This document shows, piece by piece, positions 1 to 8,144 of a stretch of DNA of 64,000 bases. The notes under the pieces were generated by a model. That model ran no database searches. It was not told the DNA's origin and worked only from the letters and a program-made list of their open reading frames with translations. The first letter of the stretch is position 1. The number at the start of each line of letters is the position of its first letter. Position numbers and translations under genes: made by a program. The DNA comes from Rhizobium sp. JAB6 (GTDB lineage Bacteria > Pseudomonadota > Alphaproteobacteria > Rhizobiales > Rhizobiaceae): the NCBI RefSeq assembly GCF_003024605.1, contig NZ_PYJQ01000005.1, positions 124,001 through 188,000 of the forward strand. Reading direction: 5' to 3'.

Positions 1-1
1 C

Positions 2-568
2 GGCAAGGTGGCAGCGGGTGTTGCCTGGCGTCGCCTGAGCGGGCTGCCGCGCTCTGCCTTCGGCACGGCACTTGCCCATGCAGGCCTTGGCATCAGCGTG
101 CTCGGCATTGTGGCGGTGACGACTTTCGAGGCCGAACACATCACGAGCATGAAGCCGGGCGAGACGGCCGAGCTCGGCGGCTACAGCCTGCGCTTTGACG
201 GCGTGCAGCCAGGCGTCGGCCCCAATTTCACCGAGGACCGCGCCCATTTCACCGTCAGTCGCGGCGGGGTTGCCTTTGCGGAAATGTCGTCCGCCAAGCG
301 CGTCTTTACTGCAAGCCGAACGGCGACCACCGAATCCGGCATCCTCACGCTCGGTCTCAACCAACTCTATGTGTCGGTCGGCGATGTCAGCAAGGATGGC
401 GGCATGGTCGTACGCATCTGGTGGAAGCCCTTCATTCTCTGTATCTGGCTGGGCGCGCTCATCATGGCGATCGGCGGTTTCGTGTCGCTCAGCGACCGTC
501 GCCTGCGCGTCGGCGCACCGAGCCGCAAGGCGAAGCCGGCTCGGCCTGCAATGGAGCCGGCCGAATGA
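2..568 (+). CDS. ccmF: Cytochrome c-type biogenesis protein CcmF (CycK), C-terminal part
   Basis: Only the last ~188 codons are present; the reading frame is open to the left edge, so the start lies outside the window. CcmF is the membrane subunit of the cytochrome c heme lyase and works with CcmH to attach heme to apocytochrome c in the periplasm. The fragment shows a membrane segment (GTALAHAGLGISVLGIVAV), a periplasmic domain with the family-typical stretch MKPGETAELGGYSLRF, a WWKPFILCIWLGALIMAIGG membrane helix and a short basic cytoplasmic tail. ccmH follows after 25 bp, as in other rhizobial cycHJKL operons. The GTG at 8 is internal, not a start. Confidence 0.93.
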   Translation, partial: GKVAAGVAWRRLSGLPRSAFGTALAHAGLGISVLGIVAVTTFEAEHITSMKPGETAELGGYSLRFDGVQPGVGPNFTEDRAHFTVSRGGVAFAEMSSAKRVFTASRTATTESGILTLGLNQLYVSVGDVSKDGGMVVRIWWKPFILCIWLGALIMAIGGFVSLSDRRLRVGAPSRKAKPARPAMEPAE

Positions 569-593
569 TGCGTTTGGCTGAGGGGGATTCCGC

Positions 594-1082
594 GTGAAGA
601 ATAGCGGGGCTGGGAAGAACGAAGGGGTGTTCGTCCGCTTGCTTATGCTGCTGGCATTGCTCTTTGCCGCGGCTCCCGCCTTTGCCGTCAACCCGGACGA
701 AGTTTTGCCCGATCCGGCCTTGGAGGCACGGGCGCGGACAATCTCGGCCGAACTGCGCTGCATGGTCTGCCAGAATCAATCCATCGATGATTCCAATGCC
801 GATCTCGCGCGCGACCTGCGCTTGCTGGTGCGCAAGCGCCTGACGGATGGTGATACCGATCAGCAGGTGCTCGACTACATCGTCTCCCGCTACGGCGAGT
901 TCGTGCTGCTCAAGCCGCGCCTGAGCGAAAAGACGTACATCCTGTGGGGTGCACCGATCGTGCTCTTCGTAGCAGGCGGACTGGCCCTTGCCGTCTATGC
1001 GCGCCGCCGTACCGGCAAGCCCACCGGTAGCCCCCTGAGCGCCGACGAAGAGGCGCGGTTGAAAGATATCCTCGGGAAATGA
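594..1082 (+). CDS. ccmH: Cytochrome c-type biogenesis protein CcmH (CycL)
   Basis: This 162-aa membrane-anchored thiol oxidoreductase reduces the heme-binding cysteines of apocytochrome c for ligation by CcmF. An N-terminal signal/anchor helix (about residues 13-31, ending AAAPAFA) is followed by the diagnostic LRCMVCQNQ motif with Cys56 and Cys59. A second membrane helix near residues 119-137 is followed by a basic cytoplasmic tail. The GTG start at 594 is chosen because it gives a complete signal helix directly after ccmF. Length and architecture match short alphaproteobacterial CcmH proteins, which lack the TPR extension of E. coli CcmH. It is probably the last gene of the cyc operon. Confidence 0.95.
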   Translation: MKNSGAGKNEGVFVRLLMLLALLFAAAPAFAVNPDEVLPDPALEARARTISAELRCMVCQNQSIDDSNADLARDLRLLVRKRLTDGDTDQQVLDYIVSRYGEFVLLKPRLSEKTYILWGAPIVLFVAGGLALAVYARRRTGKPTGSPLSADEEARLKDILGK

Positions 1083-1248
1083 TGCAGCCGTCATCTTTCA
1101 TCGTAATACTGCATTGATTTCCTCACATTACGAATTTTTCATGGGGCGGACAGTTCGTTGTAAGGTGCCGTGCCCTATATCACCATCATGAAGAACCACA
1201 GCCGGCTCCGCCGGCGCAAATCTGACGAGAAGAAAAGGTAACTCGCAT

Positions 1249-2802
1249 ATGTTCAGGAATATCAAGGACACCTTGTCCCGCAGCACCGCTATGAAGGCTT
1301 CCGTCGTCGCCGGCCTTGCTGTCGCTGCCCTGGCAACGGGTGTTCCGGCCGTCGTCCCCGGTGCCTATGCCGATGCCGTCAACGTTCAGGCGCCGCAGGT
1401 TCCGAGCTTTGCTAACGTGGTGGACGCCGTCTCGCCGGCCGTCGTGTCGGTTCGCGTCGAATCCCGCGTAAACTCGGTTGCGGAGGAGGATGATTCCTTC
1501 GGTCTCGGCCGCGGCTTCGATGACCTTCCGGACGATCACCCGCTGAAGAAGTTCTTCCGCCAGTTCGAACAGCAGCAGGGCCGCGGCCAGCAGCGGGGCC
1601 AGAACCAGCAGAAGAATTCGGACGACAAGGGCCGCCTGCGTCCTGTCGCTCAAGGCTCCGGCTTCTTCGTTTCTGAAGATGGCTACATCGTCACCAACAA
1701 CCACGTCGTTTCCGATGGTGCCGCTTTCGTCGTCGTCCTCAATGACGGCACGGAACTCGACGCCAAGCTCGTCGGCAAGGATAGCCGCACCGATCTCGCT
1801 GTCCTGAAGGTCGATCCGAAGGGCAAGAAGTTCACCTATGTCGGCTGGGCCGATGACTCCAAGGTCCGCGTCGGCGACTGGGTCGTTGCCGTCGGCAATC
1901 CGTTCGGCCTCGGCGGCACCGTGACCGCAGGTATCGTTTCGGCCCGCGGCCGCGATATCCATTCCGGCCCCTATGACGATTACATCCAGATCGACGCACC
2001 GGTGAACAAGGGTAACTCCGGTGGCCCGACCTTCAACCTCAGCGGCCAGGTGGTCGGCATCAATACCGCCATCTTCTCGCAGTCGGGCGGCAGCGTTGGC
2101 ATCGCTTTCGCGATCCCGGCAACGACGGCCAAGGATGTCGTCGCCGATCTGATCAAGACCGGCACGGTTTCGCGCGGCTGGCTCGGCGTCCAGATCCAGC
2201 CCGTCACCAAGGATATCGCCGAATCCCTCGGCTTGTCCGAGGCAAGCGGGGCTTTGGTCGTCTCCCCGCAGGACGGTTCGCCGGGCCAGAAGGCCGGCAT
2301 CAAGAACGGCGACGTCGTCACCGCCGTCAATGGTGATCCGGTCAAGGATCCGCGCGATCTCGCTCGCCGCATCGGCGCCATGCAGCCAGGCTCCAAGGTC
2401 GAGGTTTCGATCTGGCGGGCTGGCAAGTCGCAGTCGGTCACGGTCGAGCTCGGCACGCTTCCGGCCGATCAGAACCAGGCCTCCAACGACGACTCGCAGC
2501 CGAGCCAGCCTCAGCAGCCGTCTTCCGAGAAGGCGCTGGCCGACCTCGGCCTCACCGTCGGCCCGTCCGATGATGGCAAGGGCGTAGCGATCACGGCCGT
2601 CGATCCCGACTCCGATGCCGCCGATAAGGGCGTGAAGGAAGGCGAAAAGATCACGTCGGTTAACAACCAGCAGGTCTCCAACGCCGGCGACATTGCCAAG
2701 ATCATCGAGCAGGCGAAGAAGGACGGCCGCACCCGCGCCCTATTCCAGATTCAGTCCGGTGACGGCAGCCGCTTCGTTGCTTTGCCGATCAACGCCGGCT
2801 GA
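1249..2802 (+). CDS. degP: DegP/HtrA (Do-like) periplasmic serine protease
   Basis: This 517-aa trypsin-like protease/chaperone handles misfolded envelope proteins. An export signal is seen at about residues 13-40. The catalytic triad is His152 (TNNHVVSD), Asp182 (RTDLAVLKV) and Ser257 (GNSGGP). Two PDZ domains follow at about 285-375 and 420-510, joined by a Ser/Gln-rich linker. A Gln-rich insert near residues 103-125 corresponds to the LA loop of DegP proteases. AAAAGG lies upstream of the ATG. It sits between the cytochrome c maturation genes and a two-component pair, the same order I recall for degP1 in Sinorhizobium. Confidence 0.95.
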   Translation: MFRNIKDTLSRSTAMKASVVAGLAVAALATGVPAVVPGAYADAVNVQAPQVPSFANVVDAVSPAVVSVRVESRVNSVAEEDDSFGLGRGFDDLPDDHPLKKFFRQFEQQQGRGQQRGQNQQKNSDDKGRLRPVAQGSGFFVSEDGYIVTNNHVVSDGAAFVVVLNDGTELDAKLVGKDSRTDLAVLKVDPKGKKFTYVGWADDSKVRVGDWVVAVGNPFGLGGTVTAGIVSARGRDIHSGPYDDYIQIDAPVNKGNSGGPTFNLSGQVVGINTAIFSQSGGSVGIAFAIPATTAKDVVADLIKTGTVSRGWLGVQIQPVTKDIAESLGLSEASGALVVSPQDGSPGQKAGIKNGDVVTAVNGDPVKDPRDLARRIGAMQPGSKVEVSIWRAGKSQSVTVELGTLPADQNQASNDDSQPSQPQQPSSEKALADLGLTVGPSDDGKGVAITAVDPDSDAADKGVKEGEKITSVNNQQVSNAGDIAKIIEQAKKDGRTRALFQIQSGDGSRFVALPINAG

Positions 2803-2827
2803 TCCTTCAGACGGATGAAATGCATTG

Positions 2828-2863
2828 GGAAAGCCGCGCAGGCCACGGCTTGTGCGGCTTTCC
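2828..2863 (+). terminator. Rho-independent terminator after degP
   Basis: A perfect 10-bp stem GGAAAGCCGC / GCGGCTTTCC encloses a 16-nt loop and is followed by TTTT. It sits 25 bp after the degP stop codon, so it separates degP from the two-component operon. Confidence 0.85.
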
Positions 2864-2988
2864 TTTTAGAACATGTCGAAAATGAGTGGTTTCGAGGCAG
2901 GTGAAAGATGACAACCGCTAGCCAACATGCCGTGACTTCTCCTGATTCTGGTTGTGCCGAGGCAGCGTCGGCAGGTAATGTCGCTCAC

Positions 2989-3666
2989 ATGAAGATTCTG
3001 ATCATCGAAGACGATCTTGAAGCGGCGGCTTACCTTACCAAGGCGTTTCGCGAGGCCGGCATCATTGCCGATCATGCGAGCGACGGTGAGAGCGGCCTCT
3101 TCATGGCCACGGAAAACACCTACGATGTCGCCATCATCGATCGGATGCTTCCTCGCCGGGATGGGCTGTCTGTCATCAGCGAACTGCGCCGCAAGGGCGT
3201 GCATACGCCGGTTCTGATCCTTTCCGCGCTCGGCCAGGTCGACGATCGCGTTACCGGTCTGCGTGCCGGCGGCGACGACTACCTGCCCAAGCCCTATGCC
3301 TTCAGCGAGCTTCTCGCCCGCGTGGAGGTACTCGGCCGCCGCAAGGGAACGCCGGAGCAGGACGTTCTCTATCGTGTCGGCGATCTGGAGCTGGATCGCC
3401 TCTCGCATGAGGTGCGCCGCGGCGGCAAGGAAATCCTGCTGCAGCCGCGCGAATTCCGCCTCCTTGAATATCTGATGAAGAATGCCGGCCAGGTCGTCAC
3501 CCGCACCATGCTGCTCGAAAATGTCTGGGACTATCATTTCGATCCGCAGACGAATGTCATCGACGTCCACGTTTCGCGCCTGCGCTCCAAGATCGAGAAG
3601 GATTTCAGCCAACCATTGCTGAAGACCATTCGTGGCGCCGGATACATGATCAAGGACGAGGGATGA
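2989..3666 (+). CDS. OmpR/PhoB-family response regulator
   Basis: 225 aa with an N-terminal receiver domain and a C-terminal winged helix. The acidic pair follows ILIIED, the phosphoacceptor is Asp51 (IIDRMLP) and the conserved Lys is in DDYLPKPY. The DNA-binding domain ends in VIDVHVSRLRSKIEK and IRGAGYMI. The stop overlaps the start of the histidine kinase by 4 bp (ATGA), so the two are co-translated partners. An alternative ATG at 2908 has a better Shine-Dalgarno (AGGTGAAAG) and would add 27 residues unlike any receiver domain. I prefer 2989 on homology, but the start is unresolved. The regulon is unknown. Confidence 0.9.
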   Translation: MKILIIEDDLEAAAYLTKAFREAGIIADHASDGESGLFMATENTYDVAIIDRMLPRRDGLSVISELRRKGVHTPVLILSALGQVDDRVTGLRAGGDDYLPKPYAFSELLARVEVLGRRKGTPEQDVLYRVGDLELDRLSHEVRRGGKEILLQPREFRLLEYLMKNAGQVVTRTMLLENVWDYHFDPQTNVIDVHVSRLRSKIEKDFSQPLLKTIRGAGYMIKDEG

Positions 3667-5078
3667 GCCGCTTCCGCGTCCTCTTCAAGTCCACCGCAGT
3701 CCGCCTTTCCGCCCTCTACATTCTTCTTTTTTCGCTCTGTGCAGCGACGCTGGTTTTCTACGTCACGGCCATGTCCGAGCGGCTGCTGACGGAGCAGATC
3801 CGCGATGCCGTCCAGCAGGAAGTCAGCCAGGTCAAGCGTGCCTATGACATCGGCGGCCTGAACCTGCTTCTTCGCACCATGGAGCGCCGCGCCCGCCAGC
3901 CGGGGGCCAATCTCTATGTCATTGCCGGCCCTTCCGGCGATATTCTGGCCGGCAATGTCGCCTCCGTGCAGCCCGGCGTGCTCGGCCAAGCCGGCTGGAC
4001 GGAGCTGCCCTTCGTCTACGAGCGCTATACCGACGCCTCCAACGATCCGGAGCGCCGCCATCTGGCGATCGCCAATATCTTCATTCTCGACAACGGCTTG
4101 CGCATCCTCATCGGCCGTGACCTCGGCGAGCCCGAGCGCTTCCGTGTGCTGGTCCGCCAGGCGCTGATGCTGGCACTGGCGATCATGGGCCTTGGCGCGC
4201 TGGTCATCTGGTTCGGTATCGGCCGAAACGCGCTGAAGCGCATCGACCGGATGACGGATGCCGGCCGTAAGATCATGGCGGGCGATCTTTCCCAGCGCCT
4301 GCCTGTCGGCGGTTCCGGTGACGAGTTCGACCGAATGTCGGCATCGCTGAATGCGATGCTCGAGCGTATCGAGAAACTCAACGAAGGGCTGCGGCAGGTC
4401 TCTGACAACATCGCCCATGATCTCAAGACTCCGTTGACGCGCCTGCGCAACAAGGCGGCCGATGCGCTCGACAATGCCGATAGCGAAGGCCGCCGCGCGG
4501 CGCTCGAGGGCATCATCGCTGAGTCCGATCAGCTGATCCGCACCTTCAACGCGCTCCTGATGATTTCCCGCGTCGAGGCGGGCTCCGTGGCCGCCGAGTT
4601 GACGGCAGTCGATCTTTCCTCCATCGTCGCCGATACGGCCGAGCTCTACGAACCGGTGGCGGAAGAGGTGGGCCTGACACTCACCGCCGATATCGAGCCC
4701 GAGGTGGAAGTGCAGGGCAATCGCGAGCTGATCGGCCAGGCGCTGTTCAATCTCATCGACAATGCTCTCAAATATGCGTCGGGTTGCAGCGGCGAACCGG
4801 CGATCACCTTCAAGCTGGCGCGCACGAGTGACGCGGTGACGCTCGCCGTTGCCGATCATGGGCCGGGCATTCCCGCCCATCAGCGTGCCGATGTGGTCAA
4901 GCGTTTCTTTCGGCTGGACGAAAGCCGCTCCAAGCCTGGAACCGGCCTTGGCCTCGCGCTGGTGGAGGCCGTGATGGAGCTGCATGGCGGCCGGCTGGAG
5001 CTTTCCGATACCGATCCCGAAAATGCGGATGCAAAGGGATTAACGGTCACCATGATCTTCCCCATGCAGAAACAATAG
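3663..5078 (+). CDS. Sensor histidine kinase, partner of the upstream response regulator
   Basis: 471 aa. The N-terminal membrane helix is at about residues 12-35. A periplasmic sensor region of ~130 residues follows, then a second helix (LMLALAIMGLGALVIWFGI), a HAMP domain, the HisKA H-box with His252 (DNIAHDLKTPLTRLR), and the HATPase domain with N-box (LFNLIDNALKYA), G1 box (DHGPGIP) and G2 (GTGLGLALV). This is the classical EnvZ-like layout. It overlaps the regulator gene by 4 bp. A RIME-type repeat and glnE follow. The signal it senses cannot be read from the sequence. Confidence 0.93.
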   Translation: MSRFRVLFKSTAVRLSALYILLFSLCAATLVFYVTAMSERLLTEQIRDAVQQEVSQVKRAYDIGGLNLLLRTMERRARQPGANLYVIAGPSGDILAGNVASVQPGVLGQAGWTELPFVYERYTDASNDPERRHLAIANIFILDNGLRILIGRDLGEPERFRVLVRQALMLALAIMGLGALVIWFGIGRNALKRIDRMTDAGRKIMAGDLSQRLPVGGSGDEFDRMSASLNAMLERIEKLNEGLRQVSDNIAHDLKTPLTRLRNKAADALDNADSEGRRAALEGIIAESDQLIRTFNALLMISRVEAGSVAAELTAVDLSSIVADTAELYEPVAEEVGLTLTADIEPEVEVQGNRELIGQALFNLIDNALKYASGCSGEPAITFKLARTSDAVTLAVADHGPGIPAHQRADVVKRFFRLDESRSKPGTGLGLALVEAVMELHGGRLELSDTDPENADAKGLTVTMIFPMQKQ

Positions 5079-5108
5079 GTTAATCCTGCACTGGAGCCGG
5101 AAGAAATA

Positions 5109-5156
5109 GAGCATGATGTTGTCCGAAATCCCCTGACACTTTTCGGCATCATGCTC
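5109..5156. repeat. RIME-type intergenic palindromic repeat
   Basis: The imperfect inverted repeat has arms GAGCATGATG and CATCATGCTC, with inner arms CCGAAA and TTTTCGG around a short centre. These ends and this interior match what I know of Rhizobium-specific intergenic mosaic elements (RIME). It fills most of the gap between the histidine kinase and glnE and ends 27 bp before the glnE start codon, so it would be part of any read-through transcript. Confidence 0.8.
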
Positions 5157-5183
5157 CATCCGCTTGCTGTTGGGGAGAACTGC

Positions 5184-8144
5184 ATGACGACGACGCAAAG
5201 CGATTTGCTGCGGGACGTTTCGGCCGGGCGGCTGCGGCCGTTGAACCAGGCGGAGGCGAAGTCAGCCCTGGCGGATCTCAAGCAGATTGCCGGAGCCGAG
5301 CCCGTCGTTGCCGATCTGCTGGCGGGCGAGAGCGCATTGCGGGATTTCGTCGTCGCCGCCCTCACGCTCTCCCCTCATTTGCGGGAAACCGCCAATCTCG
5401 AACCGTCTCTTCTCGTCGCCGCCATCGAAAAGCCGCTGTCGCCGCAGATCGAAGCATTGGCCGGGGAAGCCCGGCAAGCCTGGCTGCCGGCGGAGGGCGG
5501 AGGCGCTTCGCCTTCCGAATCCGAGGTAATGAGCCGCCTGCGTATTGCCAAGCGCCGCGCGGCCTTTCTCATCGCGCTCGCCGATCTCGCGCGCATTTAT
5601 GACGGCAAGGTGACCACCCGTTGGCTGAGCCGGCTCGCAGAGGCCGCTATTTCCGCAGCCGTCGACCATCTGATGCTGTCGTCGCATGAAGCCGGCAAGA
5701 TCAGGGTCCCCGATCCCGCCGCTCCGGGCCAAAAATCGGGCCTTATCGTGCTCGGCATGGGCAAGCTTGGAGCGGAAGAACTGAACTATTCCTCCGATAT
5801 CGATCTGGTCGTCTTCTTCGATGAGACCGCGGGCATCGTCCCGGATCCCGATGATGCCATTGACATCTTCCCGCGGCTGATGCGGCGTCTGGTGCGTATC
5901 CTGCAGGAGCGCACGGCGGATGGCTATGTGTTCCGAACCGATCTCCGCCTGCGCCCCGATCCCGGCTCGACGCCGCTTGCGATCCCTGTCGACGCCGCGA
6001 TGATTTACTACGAGGGCAGGGGGCAGAACTGGGAACGCGCCGCCTTCATCAAGGCGCGGCCCGTCGGTGGCGATATCGCCGCCGGTCAGGCCTTCATCCG
6101 CGATCTCGTGCCCTTCGTCTTCCGTAAATATCTGGATTATGCCGCGATATCGGACATCCACTCCATTAAGCGGCAGATTCATGCGCACAAGGGACACGGC
6201 GCGATCGCGGTCAAAGGTCACAACGTCAAGCTCGGCCGCGGCGGCATTCGCGAGATCGAGTTCTTCGTGCAGACGCAGCAGCTGATCGCCGGCGGCCGCA
6301 TGCCCGCCCTCCGCTGCCGATCGACGGAGCAGACGCTTGCCGAATTGACCGAGGCGAAGTGGATCGATGCGGAAACCCGTGACGAGCTGACATCGGCCTA
6401 TTGGTTCCTGCGGGACGTCGAGCATCGCATCCAGATGGTGCGTGACGAGCAGACGCACCTGCTGCCGGAAACCGACGCCGAACTCCGGCGCATCGCCTAT
6501 ATGATGGGTTTTGCCGACATTTCGGCTTTCTCCGAAGCGCTTGTGACGACATTGAAAACCGTCGAGCGCCGCTATGCGCGCCTGTTCGAACAGGAAACCA
6601 AGCTGTCGAGCGAAACCGGCAACCTCGTCTTCACCGGCCAGGGCGACGATCCCGACACGTTGGAAACGCTGCGGCGCCTCGGCTTCGATCGGCCGTCCGA
6701 CATCGCCAATGTCATTCGCACCTGGCACTACGGCCGGTATCGTGCCACGCAATCCGTCGAAGCGCGCGAGCGGCTGACGGAGCTGACGCCGGAGCTGCTG
6801 CGCGTCTTCGGCGAAAGCAAGCGCGCCGACAAGGCTTTGCTGCGCTTCGACAGCTTCATTTCCGGCCTGCCGGCAGGCATCCAGCTCTTCTCGCTGCTCG
6901 GGACCAATCCGGCGCTTCTCTCGCTCATCGTCAACATCATGTCGTCCGCGCCACGGCTTGCAGAGATCATCGCAGCCAAGCCGCATGTCTTCGACGGCAT
7001 GCTGGATCCAAGGCTCATGGCCGAACTGCCGACGCGCGATTATCTAGCCGAACGCCTGAAAAGCTTTCTGGCCCCGGCGAGGCATTATGAAGAGACGCTC
7101 GACCTGCTGCGCATCTTCGCATCCGAGCAGCGCTTCCTGATCGGCATTCGCCTGCTGACGGGCGCAATCGGCGGAACGATGGCGGCCCGCGCCTTCACTG
7201 ACCTTGCCGATCTCATCGTCGAAGCGGCGCTGGACGCCGTCATGAAGGAGATCCGCGCAGCGCATGGGGAATATCCCGGCGGCCGCGTCGCCGTCGTCGG
7301 CATGGGCAAGCTTGGCAGTTTCGAGCTCTCGGCCGGTTCCGACATCGATATCATCCTGCTTTACGATTACGACGATGCGGCGGCTGAATCGTCCGGTCCG
7401 AAGCCCCTGGATGCGACGCGATATTTCACGCGTATCACGCAGCGCCTGATCGCTGCCCTTTCGGCGCCGACGGCCGAGGGCGTGCTCTACGAGGTCGATA
7501 TGCGTCTGCGGCCGTCAGGCAACAAGGGCCCGGTCGCAACCCGCATCAACTCGTTCGAGAAGTACCAGCGCGAGGAAGCGTGGACCTGGGAGCACATGGC
7601 GCTTTCGCGGGCGCGGCTGATCTGCGGCGACGAGGCATTGGTGAACGATGCAGAGCGCGTCATTGGCGAGGTTCTCTCTGCAAAGAGAGATGCCGCCAAG
7701 ATCGCCAAGGATGTTCGCGAGATGCGCGCCATGATCGAGCAGGAAAAGCCGCCGGCGAGCATTTGGGATCTGAAGCTGATATCAGGCGGGCTGATCGATA
7801 TTGAATTCATTGCGCAATATCTGCGCCTGATCGCACCTGCCCGTGGCGTCGGCATCGATGCAAGCGGCCTCAGTACGGCCGAAGCGTTGAAACTGCTCGG
7901 CGGCAGCCTGATGGATCGAAATGATCTCGATGTCTGCCTCAAGGCGCTGCAGCTCTACACGGAAGTGTCGCAGCTCATCCGCCTGTGCATCGACGGTACG
8001 TTCGATCCGAAAAACACGCCTTCCGGCCTGATCGAACTGGTCTGCCGCGCCGGCGATTGCCCCGATCTCCGTACGCTGGAAGCCGAGCTGAAGCGCCTGT
8101 CGAAAGCGGTGCGGAAAGTATTCCAGGCGACGGTCGGCAGCTGA
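5184..8144 (+). CDS. glnE: Bifunctional glutamine synthetase adenylyltransferase / deadenylase
   Basis: This 986-aa GlnE adenylylates and deadenylylates glutamine synthetase in response to PII and glutamine. Two nucleotidyltransferase domains are visible, each with the duplicated signature: GMGKLGAEELNYSSDIDLV in the N-terminal half and GMGKLGSFELSAGSDIDII in the C-terminal half. The ATG at 5184 is chosen because GGGGAG precedes it and the protein then begins MTTTQSDLL. An upstream ATG at 5151 lies inside the RIME repeat and is rejected. The length is typical of the family. Confidence 0.97.
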   Translation: MTTTQSDLLRDVSAGRLRPLNQAEAKSALADLKQIAGAEPVVADLLAGESALRDFVVAALTLSPHLRETANLEPSLLVAAIEKPLSPQIEALAGEARQAWLPAEGGGASPSESEVMSRLRIAKRRAAFLIALADLARIYDGKVTTRWLSRLAEAAISAAVDHLMLSSHEAGKIRVPDPAAPGQKSGLIVLGMGKLGAEELNYSSDIDLVVFFDETAGIVPDPDDAIDIFPRLMRRLVRILQERTADGYVFRTDLRLRPDPGSTPLAIPVDAAMIYYEGRGQNWERAAFIKARPVGGDIAAGQAFIRDLVPFVFRKYLDYAAISDIHSIKRQIHAHKGHGAIAVKGHNVKLGRGGIREIEFFVQTQQLIAGGRMPALRCRSTEQTLAELTEAKWIDAETRDELTSAYWFLRDVEHRIQMVRDEQTHLLPETDAELRRIAYMMGFADISAFSEALVTTLKTVERRYARLFEQETKLSSETGNLVFTGQGDDPDTLETLRRLGFDRPSDIANVIRTWHYGRYRATQSVEARERLTELTPELLRVFGESKRADKALLRFDSFISGLPAGIQLFSLLGTNPALLSLIVNIMSSAPRLAEIIAAKPHVFDGMLDPRLMAELPTRDYLAERLKSFLAPARHYEETLDLLRIFASEQRFLIGIRLLTGAIGGTMAARAFTDLADLIVEAALDAVMKEIRAAHGEYPGGRVAVVGMGKLGSFELSAGSDIDIILLYDYDDAAAESSGPKPLDATRYFTRITQRLIAALSAPTAEGVLYEVDMRLRPSGNKGPVATRINSFEKYQREEAWTWEHMALSRARLICGDEALVNDAERVIGEVLSAKRDAAKIAKDVREMRAMIEQEKPPASIWDLKLISGGLIDIEFIAQYLRLIAPARGVGIDASGLSTAEALKLLGGSLMDRNDLDVCLKALQLYTEVSQLIRLCIDGTFDPKNTPSGLIELVCRAGDCPDLRTLEAELKRLSKAVRKVFQATVGS

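Noticed and set aside
2866..2905. Possible second RIME-like element (AGAACATGTCGAAAATGAGTGG)
   Set aside because: Only one arm resembles the family; no matching inverted arm is found before the regulator gene.
3534..4985. 483-aa minus-strand open frame
   Set aside because: Shadow of the histidine kinase, which has complete motifs on the other strand.
5262..6986. 574-aa minus-strand open frame
   Set aside because: Shadow of glnE.
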